From Empedobacter sp036647415 (lineage in GTDB: Bacteria > Bacteroidota > Bacteroidia > Flavobacteriales > Weeksellaceae), in the NCBI RefSeq assembly GCF_036647415.1, contig NZ_JAVXKG010000010.1, positions 1-64,000 of the forward strand: a stretch of DNA of 64,000 nt, in the 5' to 3' direction. Under the pieces are notes generated by a model. The model saw only the letters and a list, made by a program, of their open reading frames with translations. It was not told where the DNA came from and searched no databases. Shown here piece by piece: positions 1 to 8,179 of this stretch (position 1 is its first letter; each line of letters starts with the position of its first letter). Position numbers and translations under genes: made by a program.

Positions 1-253
1 TTACTTGAGCTTCTAATTCTAAAATACGTTGTTCTGGTGACTTTGACATAGTTGAAGGTGTTTGATTTTCCCAATCAAAGGTACCATATTTTTTGAGCCA
101 AGTTGAAACCGTACTTCTGGCTTGTATTCCATATTTGAGACAAACTTCTACGGTACTTGATTCGCCTGTTTCAATTTCTTTCACTACATTCAACTTGAAT
201 GTTAAAGTGTAATCCCGTTGAGTACGCTTTGTATAAACTCTTTCTTCTTTCAT
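1..253 (-). CDS. IS3-family transposase OrfA, partial
   Basis: The reading frame starts with ATG at 253 and runs leftwards off the window, about 84 codons visible. It begins MKEERVYTKRTQRDYTLTFK and contains a helix-turn-helix (VEVCLKYGIQARSTVSTWLK) followed by a leucine-rich stretch (EQRILELEA), the usual plan of an IS3-family OrfA. OrfA normally binds the IS ends and makes active transposase only as an OrfAB frameshift product; OrfB would lie outside the window. No stop interrupts the visible part, so this copy may be intact, unlike the relative at 53807. Confidence 0.75.
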   Translation of the reverse strand, partial: MKEERVYTKRTQRDYTLTFKLNVVKEIETGESSTVEVCLKYGIQARSTVSTWLKKYGTFDWENQTPSTMSKSPEQRILELEAQV

Positions 254-293
254 AATGATGCTTTTTTCTGTATCACTATTTCAGGACGAGACA
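1..293 (-). mobile_element. IS3-like insertion sequence, one end only
   Basis: One end of an insertion sequence; the rest lies before the window. The outer end reads, on the minus strand, TGTCTCGTCCTGAAATA, followed about 40 bases later by the start of orfA. The same end sequence occurs at 53807, where a decayed copy sits, which supports this as the true terminus. The base after the IS end (294) enters a LytTR reading frame that has no start codon of its own, so the insertion appears to have split a gene. Confidence 0.75.
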
Positions 294-654
294 TTATCTT
301 AAAAAAAATACTATAACTGAAACAAAAATATCAGATGTTATTTTTATTAAATCAAAAGGAACGTCTAAGCTGATCAAAGTAGCAGTAGAAGATATTATCT
401 ATATTGAAGTGATCAAGGATTATTTAAAAATTGTGACTAAAAATCAACAATATATGATGCTTATGACTATAAAAGGAATTGAAAAAAAATTGAATCCTAA
501 TCAATTTTTTAAAACCCATCGCTCATTTATCATTAATATAGATGCTATTCATTCTTTTTCAGGAAACATAATTGAGATGAAAAATAAAAGTGAAATTCCT
601 ATAGTGCCAAATAAAAAAGACGAATTATTCATAAAACTCAATATATCAAAATAG
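294..654 (+). pseudogene. LytTR response-regulator DNA-binding domain, 5' cut off by IS
   Basis: An open frame runs from the IS edge to the TAG at 652-654. It encodes a full LytTR DNA-binding domain: IFIKSKGTSKLIKV, EDIIYIEVIKDYLKIV, then a KTHRSFIINIDAI motif (the FxRxHRSxxVN signature of the family). No receiver domain or ATG precedes it; a GTG at 409 lies inside the domain and is an unlikely start. In the family the domain follows a receiver phosphorylated by a membrane histidine kinase. I infer the gene was complete before the IS inserted; the missing N-terminus should lie on the far side of the IS. Confidence 0.75.
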
Positions 655-868
655 CTTCACGGGTGATTTCCTGATTTCTGTCGATGGGAACTTTGTTTCT
701 GTCGATTTCTTTTTTATATCATTTTGAAATGGATGATTTTTAAAAAAAAAATAAAGGATTGAAAAAAAATACTACTTCAAAAAGTACAACCAAAATCTTT
801 AAAATCAAGAGAAATCTTGCTGACAAATAGAAAAATCTAATGCCACTATTCAAACTTAACAATAAAAA

Positions 869-3202
869 ATGATCAGATTAATTTTTGGAATAATAGTATC
901 CATTACTTTAACAAATATTGCTTTTGCACAAAGCTATACCGTCACAGGGAAAGTATTAGATTCGAATAAAAAACCGTTAGATTTTGTTGAAATTAACTTT
1001 TTGAAAAATGATTCTGTTTACTATTCAGGATTAACAAATAATCAAGGTGAATTTTTCTTTAAAAATATAAATGGAGAATTTGATTTGGAAATGGTAAATT
1101 ATAATATTCCAATTTTTACAAAGAGTATTATTGTTGATCGTGATTTAGATTTAGGCATTATTAAGACAGAGAGTTCTATTAATTTGAATGAAACCATTGT
1201 TACTTCTAAGAAAAAAACAATAGAGAGAGAAGTTGATCGAATTATATATAATGTAGAGAATACGGTAAATAGTTCTGGTGCAACTGTTTTAGAAGTTTTA
1301 TCAAAAACTCCATTGGTTAAAGCAAATGAACAAAGTATTGGTATCATAGGTAAAGGGGCTGTTCGTGTTATGCTAAATGATAAAATTGTTCAATTATCTG
1401 GTCAAGAATTAGTTAATTATCTAAAAACTCTCCCTTCAGAAGATGTTAAGAAAATTGAAGTGATTACTTCACCATCAGCAAAGTACGAAGCAGAAGGGAA
1501 CAGTGGTTTAATAAATATTATAACAAAAAAGAAAAATAATGATCTTTTTAGCGGAAATTATTCTACCAGCTTTACTAAAAATTCGAAAGAGTCTTTTGGC
1601 AATAATTTAGGATTAAATTTTAATAAAAATAAATTTCAAAGCTCAATTCGTTTCAGACACAGTGATAGAAAAGCAAAAGTATATGAAAATCAAAATTTGT
1701 TGTACGCCAATGGCGATCAATTGAATAATAATGCAAATAGAGAAGATCACTCAAAAAATTACGGAATAAATGCAGATTTATCCTATAAAACTTCTTCTAG
1801 AAATACGCTTGGAATAATCTATGATTACGCAAATAATAAGAGCCAATATGTAAATGTGAATAAGACATCTTATTATACAGTAAATGTTTTAGATTCTTTA
1901 TTGACAACTAATTCTACTTATAATAATCCATCAGAAATTCATACAATCAATTTATACGATGATTTATTATTAGATACAATTGGAACTAAATTAAGTTTTG
2001 TTGCGAATTATTTTGATAATAAGCCTAGTACAACATTAGATTTTGTGACAGATAATCAACAAAATACAAATTTGATGAAGATAATCAATACAAGTTTCAT
2101 AAGACATAAGGTCTATTCTGGACAAATAGATTTATTTAAACCGATGAAATGGGCAACATTTGAAACAGGAATTAAATACACAAGATTTGATAATAATTCT
2201 GATATCAAATATTATGATTTTATCAATAATGACTACCTTCTGAATCCTAATCAAAGTAATAATTTTGGAGTTATCGAAGATAATTATGCGGCTTATTTAT
2301 CTATGAATAAGAAAATAGATAAGTGGACATTTAAGGCTGGTTTGAGATATGAATATACTGATTTAGAAACTCAAGATAATTTTAAAATAAAGTATGGAAA
2401 ATTGTTTCCGAACTTTAATTTGATGTATAAAATAGATAATAATACTTATACAATTAATTATAATAAACGCATTAATCGACCAAGATTAAGTCAATTAAAT
2501 CCATTTAGATGGTATTCTAACCCTTTTACGTATAATGTTGGAAATCCTTATTTACAGCCATCAATTAGTCATAATATAGAATTTAATTATTTGTATAAAG
2601 GTATTTTTATGGCAAGTCTTTTTGGCTCAAGACAAGAAGATGCCTTTAGTGCGCTAATTAATATTACCGAAGGAATTAAAGAAACGAAATATGATAATGT
2701 ATTCAAGACAAATAATATTGGTGTAAACCTTTCTTTTGAAAAAGATTTATTCAAATTCTGGAATTTATCTATTAATGCTTCTACATTTTATTCTGAATCT
2801 GAAAGTAAATATTCTGAAATAGAAACTTTAAACGGTTGGTCAACGAGCTATACAATTAATAATGCATTTACATTGCTAAAAAAGAACAATTGGATAGCTT
2901 CTCTAGATTTTAATCATATTTTACCAGGAAAAGAGTCTAACATACAAAGTAATAGTTATTATTTTTTATCACTCGGATCACGAATTAGTCTTATGGAAAA
3001 TAAATTAACATTAACTGCAAGAGTCAATGATATGTTAAAAGGTTCTAAAACTAGAGGTAAAATGTACTATCAAGACTTTTCGCAATCATACAATAATTAT
3101 TATGATAATAGATTTTTTACAATTGGAATAAATTACAATTTTGGATTAATTAAAAATTCTCGTCGAAATGTACAGTTTAATGAACAATACAGAGCGAATT
3201 AA
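869..3202 (+). CDS. TonB-dependent-receptor-like outer-membrane beta-barrel protein
   Basis: A 777-residue secreted protein. Residues 1-20 form a signal peptide ending near IAFAQS. A carboxypeptidase-regulatory-like beta-sandwich follows (about 22-90: YTVTGKVLDSNKKPLDF, then SSINLNETIVTSKK), then a plug-like domain (about 100-210, with VLEVLSKTPLVKA and VITSPSAKYEAEGNSGLINI), and then a beta-barrel rich in aromatic and Asn residues to the C-terminus. This matches the outer-membrane beta-barrel (OMP_b-brl_3) group related to SusC/TonB receptors but shorter than SusC. No SusD-like partner is adjacent and the substrate is unknown. The gene stands alone. Confidence 0.85.
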   Translation: MIRLIFGIIVSITLTNIAFAQSYTVTGKVLDSNKKPLDFVEINFLKNDSVYYSGLTNNQGEFFFKNINGEFDLEMVNYNIPIFTKSIIVDRDLDLGIIKTESSINLNETIVTSKKKTIEREVDRIIYNVENTVNSSGATVLEVLSKTPLVKANEQSIGIIGKGAVRVMLNDKIVQLSGQELVNYLKTLPSEDVKKIEVITSPSAKYEAEGNSGLINIITKKKNNDLFSGNYSTSFTKNSKESFGNNLGLNFNKNKFQSSIRFRHSDRKAKVYENQNLLYANGDQLNNNANREDHSKNYGINADLSYKTSSRNTLGIIYDYANNKSQYVNVNKTSYYTVNVLDSLLTTNSTYNNPSEIHTINLYDDLLLDTIGTKLSFVANYFDNKPSTTLDFVTDNQQNTNLMKIINTSFIRHKVYSGQIDLFKPMKWATFETGIKYTRFDNNSDIKYYDFINNDYLLNPNQSNNFGVIEDNYAAYLSMNKKIDKWTFKAGLRYEYTDLETQDNFKIKYGKLFPNFNLMYKIDNNTYTINYNKRINRPRLSQLNPFRWYSNPFTYNVGNPYLQPSISHNIEFNYLYKGIFMASLFGSRQEDAFSALINITEGIKETKYDNVFKTNNIGVNLSFEKDLFKFWNLSINASTFYSESESKYSEIETLNGWSTSYTINNAFTLLKKNNWIASLDFNHILPGKESNIQSNSYYFLSLGSRISLMENKLTLTARVNDMLKGSKTRGKMYYQDFSQSYNNYYDNRFFTIGINYNFGLIKNSRRNVQFNEQYRAN

Positions 3203-3302
3203 AAAAATAATAGTAATAGAATACTATTTTATATTCCAAAGTAATTTATGGATGTCCTAATTAAAATTCCAGTGTAAGAAAAGGTATAAGACTTATCTTA
3301 CT

Positions 3303-3526
3303 ATGATGAAAGGAATAAAAAATCATTATGATAGTTCATTTAAATTACAAGCTGTAGAATTGAGTTACGAAAGAAGTAGTATTTCAGAATTAGCTAGGTA
3401 ACTTGGTATAAAAGATTCATTATTATATAAATGGCGCAAAGATTATCAAAAGAATATGGATCCAATAGTTTTCTAGGAAAAGGTAACTTAAAATTAACTC
3501 TCAAAGAAAAAGCTGAAATCCTCTAA
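3303..3526 (+). pseudogene. Decayed IS3-family OrfA remnant
   Basis: Reading from ATG 3303 gives a transposase-type helix-turn-helix: SSISELAR, a stop (TAA), then LGIKDSLLYKWRKDYQKN. The frame then shifts, and SFLGKGNLKLTLKEKAEIL appears in another frame before a final stop at 3524-3526. One in-frame stop, one frameshift and truncation show it is dead. It differs in sequence from the IS at 1-293, so at least two IS types have entered this flank. No clear inverted repeats were seen. Confidence 0.7.
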
Positions 3527-3597
3527 AGTTTAAAATTTTTTAGAGTAATTATTATAACTTAATATTTATCAGTTTAAAATTTTAAAAGGAGAAATAA

Positions 3598-3631
3598 AAA
3601 TGGCACTCTTTGTCTTCCAAAGGTGCCATTT
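3598..3631 (-). terminator. Host terminator, originally behind tRNA-Ser
   Basis: The arms AAATGGCAC (3598-3606) and GTGCCATTT (3623-3631) pair, with an inner CTTTG/CAAAG stem, and are followed on the minus strand by a T-rich run. The hairpin lies just outside the left attachment core (3636-3655). Without the prophage it would sit directly behind the 3' end of tRNA-Ser, so it is most likely that gene's original terminator. Confidence 0.65.
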
Positions 3632-3635
3632 GTCG

Positions 3636-3655
3636 TTGCGGAGAGTGAGGGATTC
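3636..3655. repeat. attL core
   Basis: The 20 bases ttgcggagagtgagggattc are identical to 48365-48384, which form the 3' end of tRNA-Ser. The flanking bases differ on both sides of the two copies, so the shared core is exactly 20 bp. Only the tRNA 3' fragment is present here; the intact tRNA is at the other end. Confidence 0.95.
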
Positions 3656-3722
3656 TCACATATATTATATAACAATTGTAAATCAATTTGTTAAGTATCT
3701 TTTGTTAATTGTTTTTTATTCT

Positions 3723-3744
3723 AATTTGTGCAGTTTTTGTGCAG
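3723..3744 (+). repeat. Putative integrase arm-type sites, left
   Basis: A tandem TTTGTGCAG pair (3725-3733 and 3736-3744) lies 68 bp inside attL. A near-identical pair in the same orientation lies 55 bp inside attR at 48291-48310. In the circular phage the two would flank the core, as arm-type sites do for tyrosine recombinases. Binding is inferred, not shown. Confidence 0.6.
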
Positions 3745-3746
3745 TT

Positions 3747-4055
3747 CTATTTTAAATTCTTTTCAATTCTTTGCTCTAATTCGTTGAAAATGTCAGAGTT
3801 AAGTTTTTTCAATTGCTTCACATCCATTTTTTCAATTCCGAAATCAAGTTTTGTATATTCTCCAGTAATTAAAAAATTAAGATCTATTCCTAATTTTTTA
3901 TGAAGAATTGCCATTTTCTCAACTGTAAGATTAAGCTTTCCATTCTCAACCATTGAATATTGACTTTGATCCATATCAATGACTTGCGCAAACTCTTTTT
4001 GTGTTAGATTACGTTTTTTACGTTCGAATAATAATCTTCGTTGAATTGTGCTCAT
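3747..4055 (-). CDS. XRE-family regulator with C-terminal extension
   Basis: A 102-residue protein. Residues about 5-60 form an XRE/Cro helix-turn-helix (RNLTQKEFAQVIDMDQSQYS, then MVENGKLNLTVEKMAILHKK). The C-terminal part (about 75-102) is a charged helix (QLKKLNSDIFNELEQRIEK) that may serve for dimerisation. It is the last gene of the leftward lysogeny operon, three bases after the preceding gene, and the first gene inside attL. Homologues are often annotated as helix-turn-helix transcriptional regulators; its targets are unknown. Confidence 0.8.
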   Translation of the reverse strand: MSTIQRRLLFERKKRNLTQKEFAQVIDMDQSQYSMVENGKLNLTVEKMAILHKKLGIDLNFLITGEYTKLDFGIEKMDVKQLKKLNSDIFNELEQRIEKNLK

Positions 4056-4058
4056 TAG

Positions 4059-4574
4059 TTAAAATAATTGAAATGTCTTTTGAATAGTTTTTGCATGTTT
4101 ATCTTTGACATCATTCTCTACATATCCATCAGTTGTGTAAATTCTTAATTTTGCAACTGGTGTTGATTTTAGCTGCTGAAATTGTTCTTCAGTTATTGAA
4201 TATGATATATTTATTCCTTGTGCCGCACTTCCAACTAAACCAGTCGAACCACAACCTGTACAAGTAACTTCTGAGCTCTCGCTTAATAACTCTAATATTT
4301 CATCATTTGATAATTTAAACATAAGTTTATCTCCTTCGTGTATTGAGAATACTTTTGGATTTGAAGAACCGATCATCATTTTTAAATCTAAATAATAATT
4401 TTCATTAATCTTAGAAATGCGAAATTTTGCTGAAAATCCTTTTGATGCATTATTCAAAAATTCCCAATCAGTTTTTATAATTTGACTCCCTGTAAATTCA
4501 TCTTTATATTTTTTTTCAATTTCTTGAGCAAACATAAAAGATGAGATAAATAAAAATAAAAGTATTTTTTTCAT
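4059..4574 (-). CDS. Exported protein of unknown function
   Basis: A 171-residue protein with a clear signal peptide (MKKILLFLFISSFMFAQE, cleavage expected after FAQ). The mature part is beta-rich and contains a CTGCG motif near residue 114-118 that could bind a metal or form a disulphide. I do not recognise the family. It lies inside the lysogeny operon between an unknown gene and the XRE gene, so it is likely expressed in the lysogen and may alter the host envelope (for example lysogenic conversion or superinfection exclusion). That role is inference from position. Confidence 0.65.
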   Translation of the reverse strand: MKKILLFLFISSFMFAQEIEKKYKDEFTGSQIIKTDWEFLNNASKGFSAKFRISKINENYYLDLKMMIGSSNPKVFSIHEGDKLMFKLSNDEILELLSESSEVTCTGCGSTGLVGSAAQGINISYSITEEQFQQLKSTPVAKLRIYTTDGYVENDVKDKHAKTIQKTFQLF

Positions 4575-4593
4575 AATAATATAGTTTATGTAG

Positions 4594-5235
4594 TTATGAT
4601 ATAGTTTCCCAAATATCTATTACTCCTTTTCCTATGATAAAAGTTCTTAATCCTCGTAAAATTTTTACACTAGACTTTTTACTATTATCAAAAACCGCAG
4701 TAATCAATGTTAATCTAAAATCATCATCAAGCAAACCGTTGTTCCATTGTGTGTAAACTTTATTTACATATTCTTTAATGTCCATTTTTGTGTTATATGT
4801 AAACAAAAAGGCATCACAAGTTTTTAAATTAATACAAGTATTTAAAAGTTTGTTTATTTCTCCTTTTTCTGAAAAAATTGATTGTTCGTCAATTTCCCAT
4901 TCTGCACATAAAAAAACAGTACCATCTTCATCTCTTACAACTCCATCGTGTCTATTTACAGATTCAAATTCACATTTGAAATTTAATAATTGATTGGTGC
5001 GAAAAAAAGTATTTGCTGTATGATGGGTCCAATTTGAACGCTTTATAATATTTTCTACATATAAATCAGAAATATCTTTTAAGTAAATACAATTAAATAT
5101 TTCAATAAACACTTCAGTGTCGTATTTTATCGGAATAAAAACGTCTGAAAAAGTTTTACAGTATTCATAAATTTCAGCAGTTTCTTTTAAAACTGAAATC
5201 TTTTCGTTGTTTTGAATTATTTCTTTTGTATCCAA
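4594..5235 (-). CDS. Unknown protein of the lysogeny operon
   Basis: A 213-residue soluble-looking protein starting two bases after the repressor gene. No signal peptide or membrane segment is seen. The middle holds FKCEFESVNRHDGVVRDEDG followed by FLCAEWEIDE, an arrangement of acidic residues on predicted strands that loosely recalls PD-(D/E)XK nucleases, but I would not assign that fold on sight. Translation coupling with the repressor suggests expression in the lysogen, as for many prophage defence or exclusion genes. Function unknown. Confidence 0.6.
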   Translation of the reverse strand: MDTKEIIQNNEKISVLKETAEIYEYCKTFSDVFIPIKYDTEVFIEIFNCIYLKDISDLYVENIIKRSNWTHHTANTFFRTNQLLNFKCEFESVNRHDGVVRDEDGTVFLCAEWEIDEQSIFSEKGEINKLLNTCINLKTCDAFLFTYNTKMDIKEYVNKVYTQWNNGLLDDDFRLTLITAVFDNSKKSSVKILRGLRTFIIGKGVIDIWETIS

Positions 5236-5237
5236 GA

Positions 5238-6068
5238 TTAATAATGAAATTTATTATTACGTTTTCGTCTAATATCAATAACATAAAATAAAGCCTGAAC
5301 ATCATTTAAACTTAAATCAAAATCAGGAACAAATTCATTGTACGAATGACAAGTAATAATTCCATTTTCAACATCGTGGTTAGTGATGTTTTTAATTAAG
5401 GGATAAGGATTTTTAGTTGTAAAAATTACCCATTCAGGAAAATCATTAATTTTTAATTTAGATTTCCAATGCTCTCTTTGTAATTCTCTTGTTAATGCTT
5501 CATCTTCAGGTAAAATAGCAGTTCTAGGATTGTCATTTGCCATACTATCATTAATTACCTTAAAACAAACATAATTACCCTGTAATGGCCTGTCAACTAA
5601 AAACGATTCCGTTTCATGGAATTTAGAAATATATTCTACATAGCCTACATCTTGATAATTATCAATATAACTAGCTTGAGCAGCTGCGTTTAAAACTGGA
5701 ACGATCATTTGAAATTTTCCGTTGGGTATAGGAATAAATTTTACTCCAAAATTATTAGTATAAATATCTTCTTTAGAAACATTTTCAATTTGTTTCGATT
5801 CTTTAGGTAGATCGTTATTGAGTTTTTTTTCACTTCCATTTAATTTGAAAGTTTCAGATTGATAATTCGCATCAATAGGAAATACATTATATAATTTATC
5901 TGCAAACTCTTTTGTCAAAGCAATTTTACCAGTGGTAATTTGTGAAATATAACTTTGACTTGAATCAATCATATTGCCTAATTCTGTCAAATTTTTATAC
6001 TTCTTTTTGCTTTTTAAAAAGTGCAAATAGTTCTTAAAAAAATCTAAGCTATATATATCTGCATTCAT
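5238..6068 (-). CDS. CI-type phage repressor, HTH plus S24 peptidase-like domain
   Basis: A 276-residue protein. An N-terminal helix-turn-helix (about 8-62: NLTELGNMIDSSQSYISQI, TTGKIALTKEFADKLYNVFP) is joined by a linker to a LexA/CI-like S24 domain from about 115. The nucleophile Ser lies in INDSMAND and a Lys follows in PLIKNI, the usual S24 dyad arrangement. AAAQAS at the start of the domain is a candidate self-cleavage region. SOS-type induction by autocleavage is therefore plausible. It is the first gene of the leftward operon and faces the early genes across palindromic operators, so it is the likely master repressor. Confidence 0.85.
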   Translation of the reverse strand: MNADIYSLDFFKNYLHFLKSKKKYKNLTELGNMIDSSQSYISQITTGKIALTKEFADKLYNVFPIDANYQSETFKLNGSEKKLNNDLPKESKQIENVSKEDIYTNNFGVKFIPIPNGKFQMIVPVLNAAAQASYIDNYQDVGYVEYISKFHETESFLVDRPLQGNYVCFKVINDSMANDNPRTAILPEDEALTRELQREHWKSKLKINDFPEWVIFTTKNPYPLIKNITNHDVENGIITCHSYNEFVPDFDLSLNDVQALFYVIDIRRKRNNKFHY

Positions 6069-6104
6069 TTTGTTAAAATTTTTATTATACGAGTTATTAT
6101 ATTG

Positions 6105-6125
6105 ATATAATAATTATTATATTTG
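6105..6125 (+). promoter_or_regulatory. Early promoter with overlapping 18-bp operator palindrome
   Basis: ATATAATAATTATTATAT (6105-6122) is a perfect palindrome. It overlaps TATATTTG (6118-6125), an exact match to the Bacteroidetes -7 element TAnnTTTG, directed towards the early genes. The core TATAATAATTATTATA recurs at 6472-6487, again on top of a -7 element. Binding by the CI repressor would block both promoters; this is inference. Confidence 0.7.
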
Positions 6126-6178
6126 TACATAATAATTCTTTTCAGACTACAAATATAATAAAAAATATAATAAAGATT

Positions 6179-6421
6179 ATGATTGAAAATAAATTAGTTA
6201 GCCCATATAAAAGGGAAATTCTTATTAAGGAGAGAAATTTAGTTTCTGATTATGTTGATATGTATGTAAATACGCCTGATGCGAATCAAATGCTTGTGTT
6301 TGGTGAACTTGCAAAAAAATATAATTATTCTAGCGCAGAATCTGTACGAGCAAAGTTTACACACTTAAAAAGTAAGTATGGTAAAAAGTTCGTTGAAGTC
6401 GTTACTACAATGAGTTTATAA
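6179..6421 (+). CDS. Small protein in the Cro/early-regulator position
   Basis: An 80-residue protein, the first gene rightwards of the repressor. It contains a possible helix-turn-helix (VFGELAKKYNYSSAESVRAKFTHLKSK), where AKKYNYSSAESVRAKF could form the recognition unit. The position opposite the CI gene and a private operator/promoter suggest a Cro-like or early regulatory role, but no family was recognised. The ATG at 6179 is the only reasonable start. Confidence 0.65.
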   Translation: MIENKLVSPYKREILIKERNLVSDYVDMYVNTPDANQMLVFGELAKKYNYSSAESVRAKFTHLKSKYGKKFVEVVTTMSL

Positions 6422-6471
6422 TATTAATTATAATTATTATATAATAAAAATCAAAAATAATTTTGTTTTAT

Positions 6472-6491
6472 TATAATAATTATTATATTTG
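6472..6491 (+). promoter_or_regulatory. Second early promoter with operator palindrome
   Basis: TATAATAATTATTATA (6472-6487) repeats the operator core found at 6106-6121, and TATATTTG (6484-6491) is a perfect -7 element overlapping its right half. A related but imperfect AT-rich palindrome lies at about 6428-6444. The promoter fixes the start of the next gene at the ATG at 6511. Confidence 0.7.
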
Positions 6492-6510
6492 CTACATAAA
6501 TATTATAACA

Positions 6511-6807
6511 ATGCTAAACATTAACACTAATATAATAGATAGTCGATTAAATATTAATCAATCTATTGAAAGCACTTTAATCATTGAATACGCTACTTGC
6601 GAATTAGAAGTAAAATTTAATGAGAATGTTAAAATCGATATTGATTTCAACGACGTGAATATTGAATCAATAGATGTGAATATGAAAGCTATTCTATTAA
6701 GTGATAATGGTAGTACAACTTTCAATTTAAATAAAAAATTAGAAAATCAAATAGAACAATTGATAGTTCAAAAAATTCAAAACGAATATCTACAACTAAC
6801 AGCATAA
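6511..6807 (+). CDS. Unknown small early protein
   Basis: A 98-residue protein. I chose ATG 6511 because the longer frame (TTG at 6463) would overlap the promoter at 6484-6491. The sequence is acidic and rich in Asn and Ile with beta-type patterning (ECxLEVKFNENVKIDIDF-like region) and a C-terminal helix (LENQIEQLIVQKIQNEY). No family is recognised. It starts the early operon that leads to the recombination genes. Confidence 0.6.
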   Translation: MLNINTNIIDSRLNINQSIESTLIIEYATCELEVKFNENVKIDIDFNDVNIESIDVNMKAILLSDNGSTTFNLNKKLENQIEQLIVQKIQNEYLQLTA

Positions 6808-6809
6808 AT

Positions 6810-6992
6810 ATGACAGCAAAACAAGGCATTCAATTATTTAACACTATGAAAATGCAGATGAATAGTGTTGAGCAAAATAAGTTTCAAAATATGATACTTG
6901 AACAAGTCGAAGATAGACAAAAAAAATTAGCTGAATGCCTTGAAAAGTTTCAAAAAAAACATTGTAGAGGTCAAAAATTAAAATCAATATAA
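6810..6992 (+). CDS. Unknown small helical protein
   Basis: A 60-residue protein starting two bases after the previous stop. It is predicted almost wholly helical and charged (MNSVEQNKFQNMILEQVED, RQKKLAECLEKFQKKHCRG). Possibly a small accessory factor of the early operon. No recognised domain; the close spacing and continuous operon support it as a real gene. Confidence 0.55.
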   Translation: MTAKQGIQLFNTMKMQMNSVEQNKFQNMILEQVEDRQKKLAECLEKFQKKHCRGQKLKSI

Positions 6993-7012
6993 ATCAATTA
7001 AATCACATTATT

Positions 7013-7417
7013 ATGGCAAAGAAAAACCAAAACACAGAAGTAGAAAAAGCAGCAGGTACAGAAGTAGCTTTTTTTATACCTGACACAGAAAGTTTAGGTC
7101 AATTAAACGAAATGAAGCCTGAATTTTCATTAACGCTAAAATACAAAACAGCTGATGAATGGGCGAAATTACAAGATACACCAGTTAGAGCCTATTACAT
7201 GGGTATGAAAGAAATACCAAATGAAGATGGCGAAATGGTTAATTGTGCATTATTCGTATCGACAGCTGAATGTTTCTTAAGCGGTCAAATGACATTAATT
7301 GAAGCGGTTAAAAATTTACCTATTCAAACGCCAGTAGAAATTATTTATCGTGATAAGAAAAATAATAAAAGCTCGAAAGGTGCAACAATGATTTTTGATG
7401 TAACAAAATTAGCTTAA
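7013..7417 (+). CDS. Unknown early protein beside YqaJ exonuclease
   Basis: A 134-residue protein with a charged N-terminal tail followed by an alternating-strand region (FSLTLKYKTADEWAKLQDTP, VRAYYMGMKEIPNEDGEMV, PVEIIYRDKKNN). One base separates it from the exonuclease gene. In phages an exonuclease is usually paired with a single-strand annealing or ssDNA-binding protein, and the strand-rich pattern would be compatible with an OB-like fold. That link is inference from position only; no annealing-protein motif is visible. Confidence 0.6.
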   Translation: MAKKNQNTEVEKAAGTEVAFFIPDTESLGQLNEMKPEFSLTLKYKTADEWAKLQDTPVRAYYMGMKEIPNEDGEMVNCALFVSTAECFLSGQMTLIEAVKNLPIQTPVEIIYRDKKNNKSSKGATMIFDVTKLA

Positions 7418-7418
7418 A

Positions 7419-8129
7419 ATGAACTCAGCACTTCAATTACAACCAGTAGAAATGAATGTTATTCAAAGCCTTGATTTAGGGGCTTTGAGTAATCTTCAAG
7501 CAGATAAAAGTCACGAAGAATGGCTTTTGAAACGCAAAGGTAAATTCACAGCAAGTGAAATTCATCGACTTATGACTTACGAAAGTAAACCTAATGAATT
7601 ACCTAAAGGAGCTATTTCTTATGTTGTGGAAAAAGCTACTGAATCATTAATCGATGGTTTGCCTGAATCTTTTAAATCATCTTCAATGCAATGGGGTAAC
7701 GATTATGAAGCTAAAGCGATTGAATTGTTTTCAAAAAAGACACGATTGAAAATTCAAAATATAGGCGATAATCAAAAATTTATTTCTTATGGTAAACACG
7801 CTGGTTGCACACCTGATGGTTTAGGTTCGGGGTATGGTGTAGAATCTAAATGCCCAAATAGTACAACGCATTTTCAATATCGCTCAATTAAAAATGGCGA
7901 AGATTTGAAAAAAATAAAATCTGAATACTATTGGCAAATTCAATTTTCAATGTTGTGTAGAAAAGTTTCAAAATGGTACTTCGTTTCATTTGACCCGAGA
8001 TTTTCTAAAGAAAAACACCGACTGCATTATGTTGTAATTGAGCGCAACGAAGCAGATATTGAGTTTTTAGAAACACGTCTACAACTAGCAATTGATTTGA
8101 AATTGCAATTAATCAAAGATTTTAAATAA
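7419..8129 (+). CDS. YqaJ-type viral recombinase / lambda-exonuclease-like nuclease
   Basis: A 236-residue PD-(D/E)XK nuclease. The N-terminal HEEWLLKRKGKFTASEIHRL matches the family start (W..R..g.iTAS), MQWGNDYEAKAIELF is the conserved helix, GCTPDGLG supplies the catalytic Asp and VESKCP the E-x-K pair; a late YYWQIQFSML supplies the conserved Gln. Such enzymes chew one strand of linear DNA to feed recombination of the phage genome. It ends before a clear terminator at 8134. Confidence 0.9.
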   Translation: MNSALQLQPVEMNVIQSLDLGALSNLQADKSHEEWLLKRKGKFTASEIHRLMTYESKPNELPKGAISYVVEKATESLIDGLPESFKSSSMQWGNDYEAKAIELFSKKTRLKIQNIGDNQKFISYGKHAGCTPDGLGSGYGVESKCPNSTTHFQYRSIKNGEDLKKIKSEYYWQIQFSMLCRKVSKWYFVSFDPRFSKEKHRLHYVVIERNEADIEFLETRLQLAIDLKLQLIKDFK

Positions 8130-8133
8130 TAAC

Positions 8134-8167
8134 AAATGCAGTCGGTTTTGGCTGACTGCATTTTTTT
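8134..8167 (+). terminator. Rho-independent terminator after the exonuclease gene
   Basis: The arms AAATGCAGTC (8134-8143) and GACTGCATTT (8154-8163) pair perfectly around a 10-base loop and are followed by a T run. It separates the recombination genes from the next group. Confidence 0.85.
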
Positions 8168-8179
8168 ATACCTCATAAT

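Noticed and set aside
6061..6500. CRISPR-like or iteron array in the AT-rich repeats
   Set aside because: Only two good copies of a palindrome occur, each on a promoter; there is no regular spacing or spacer pattern.
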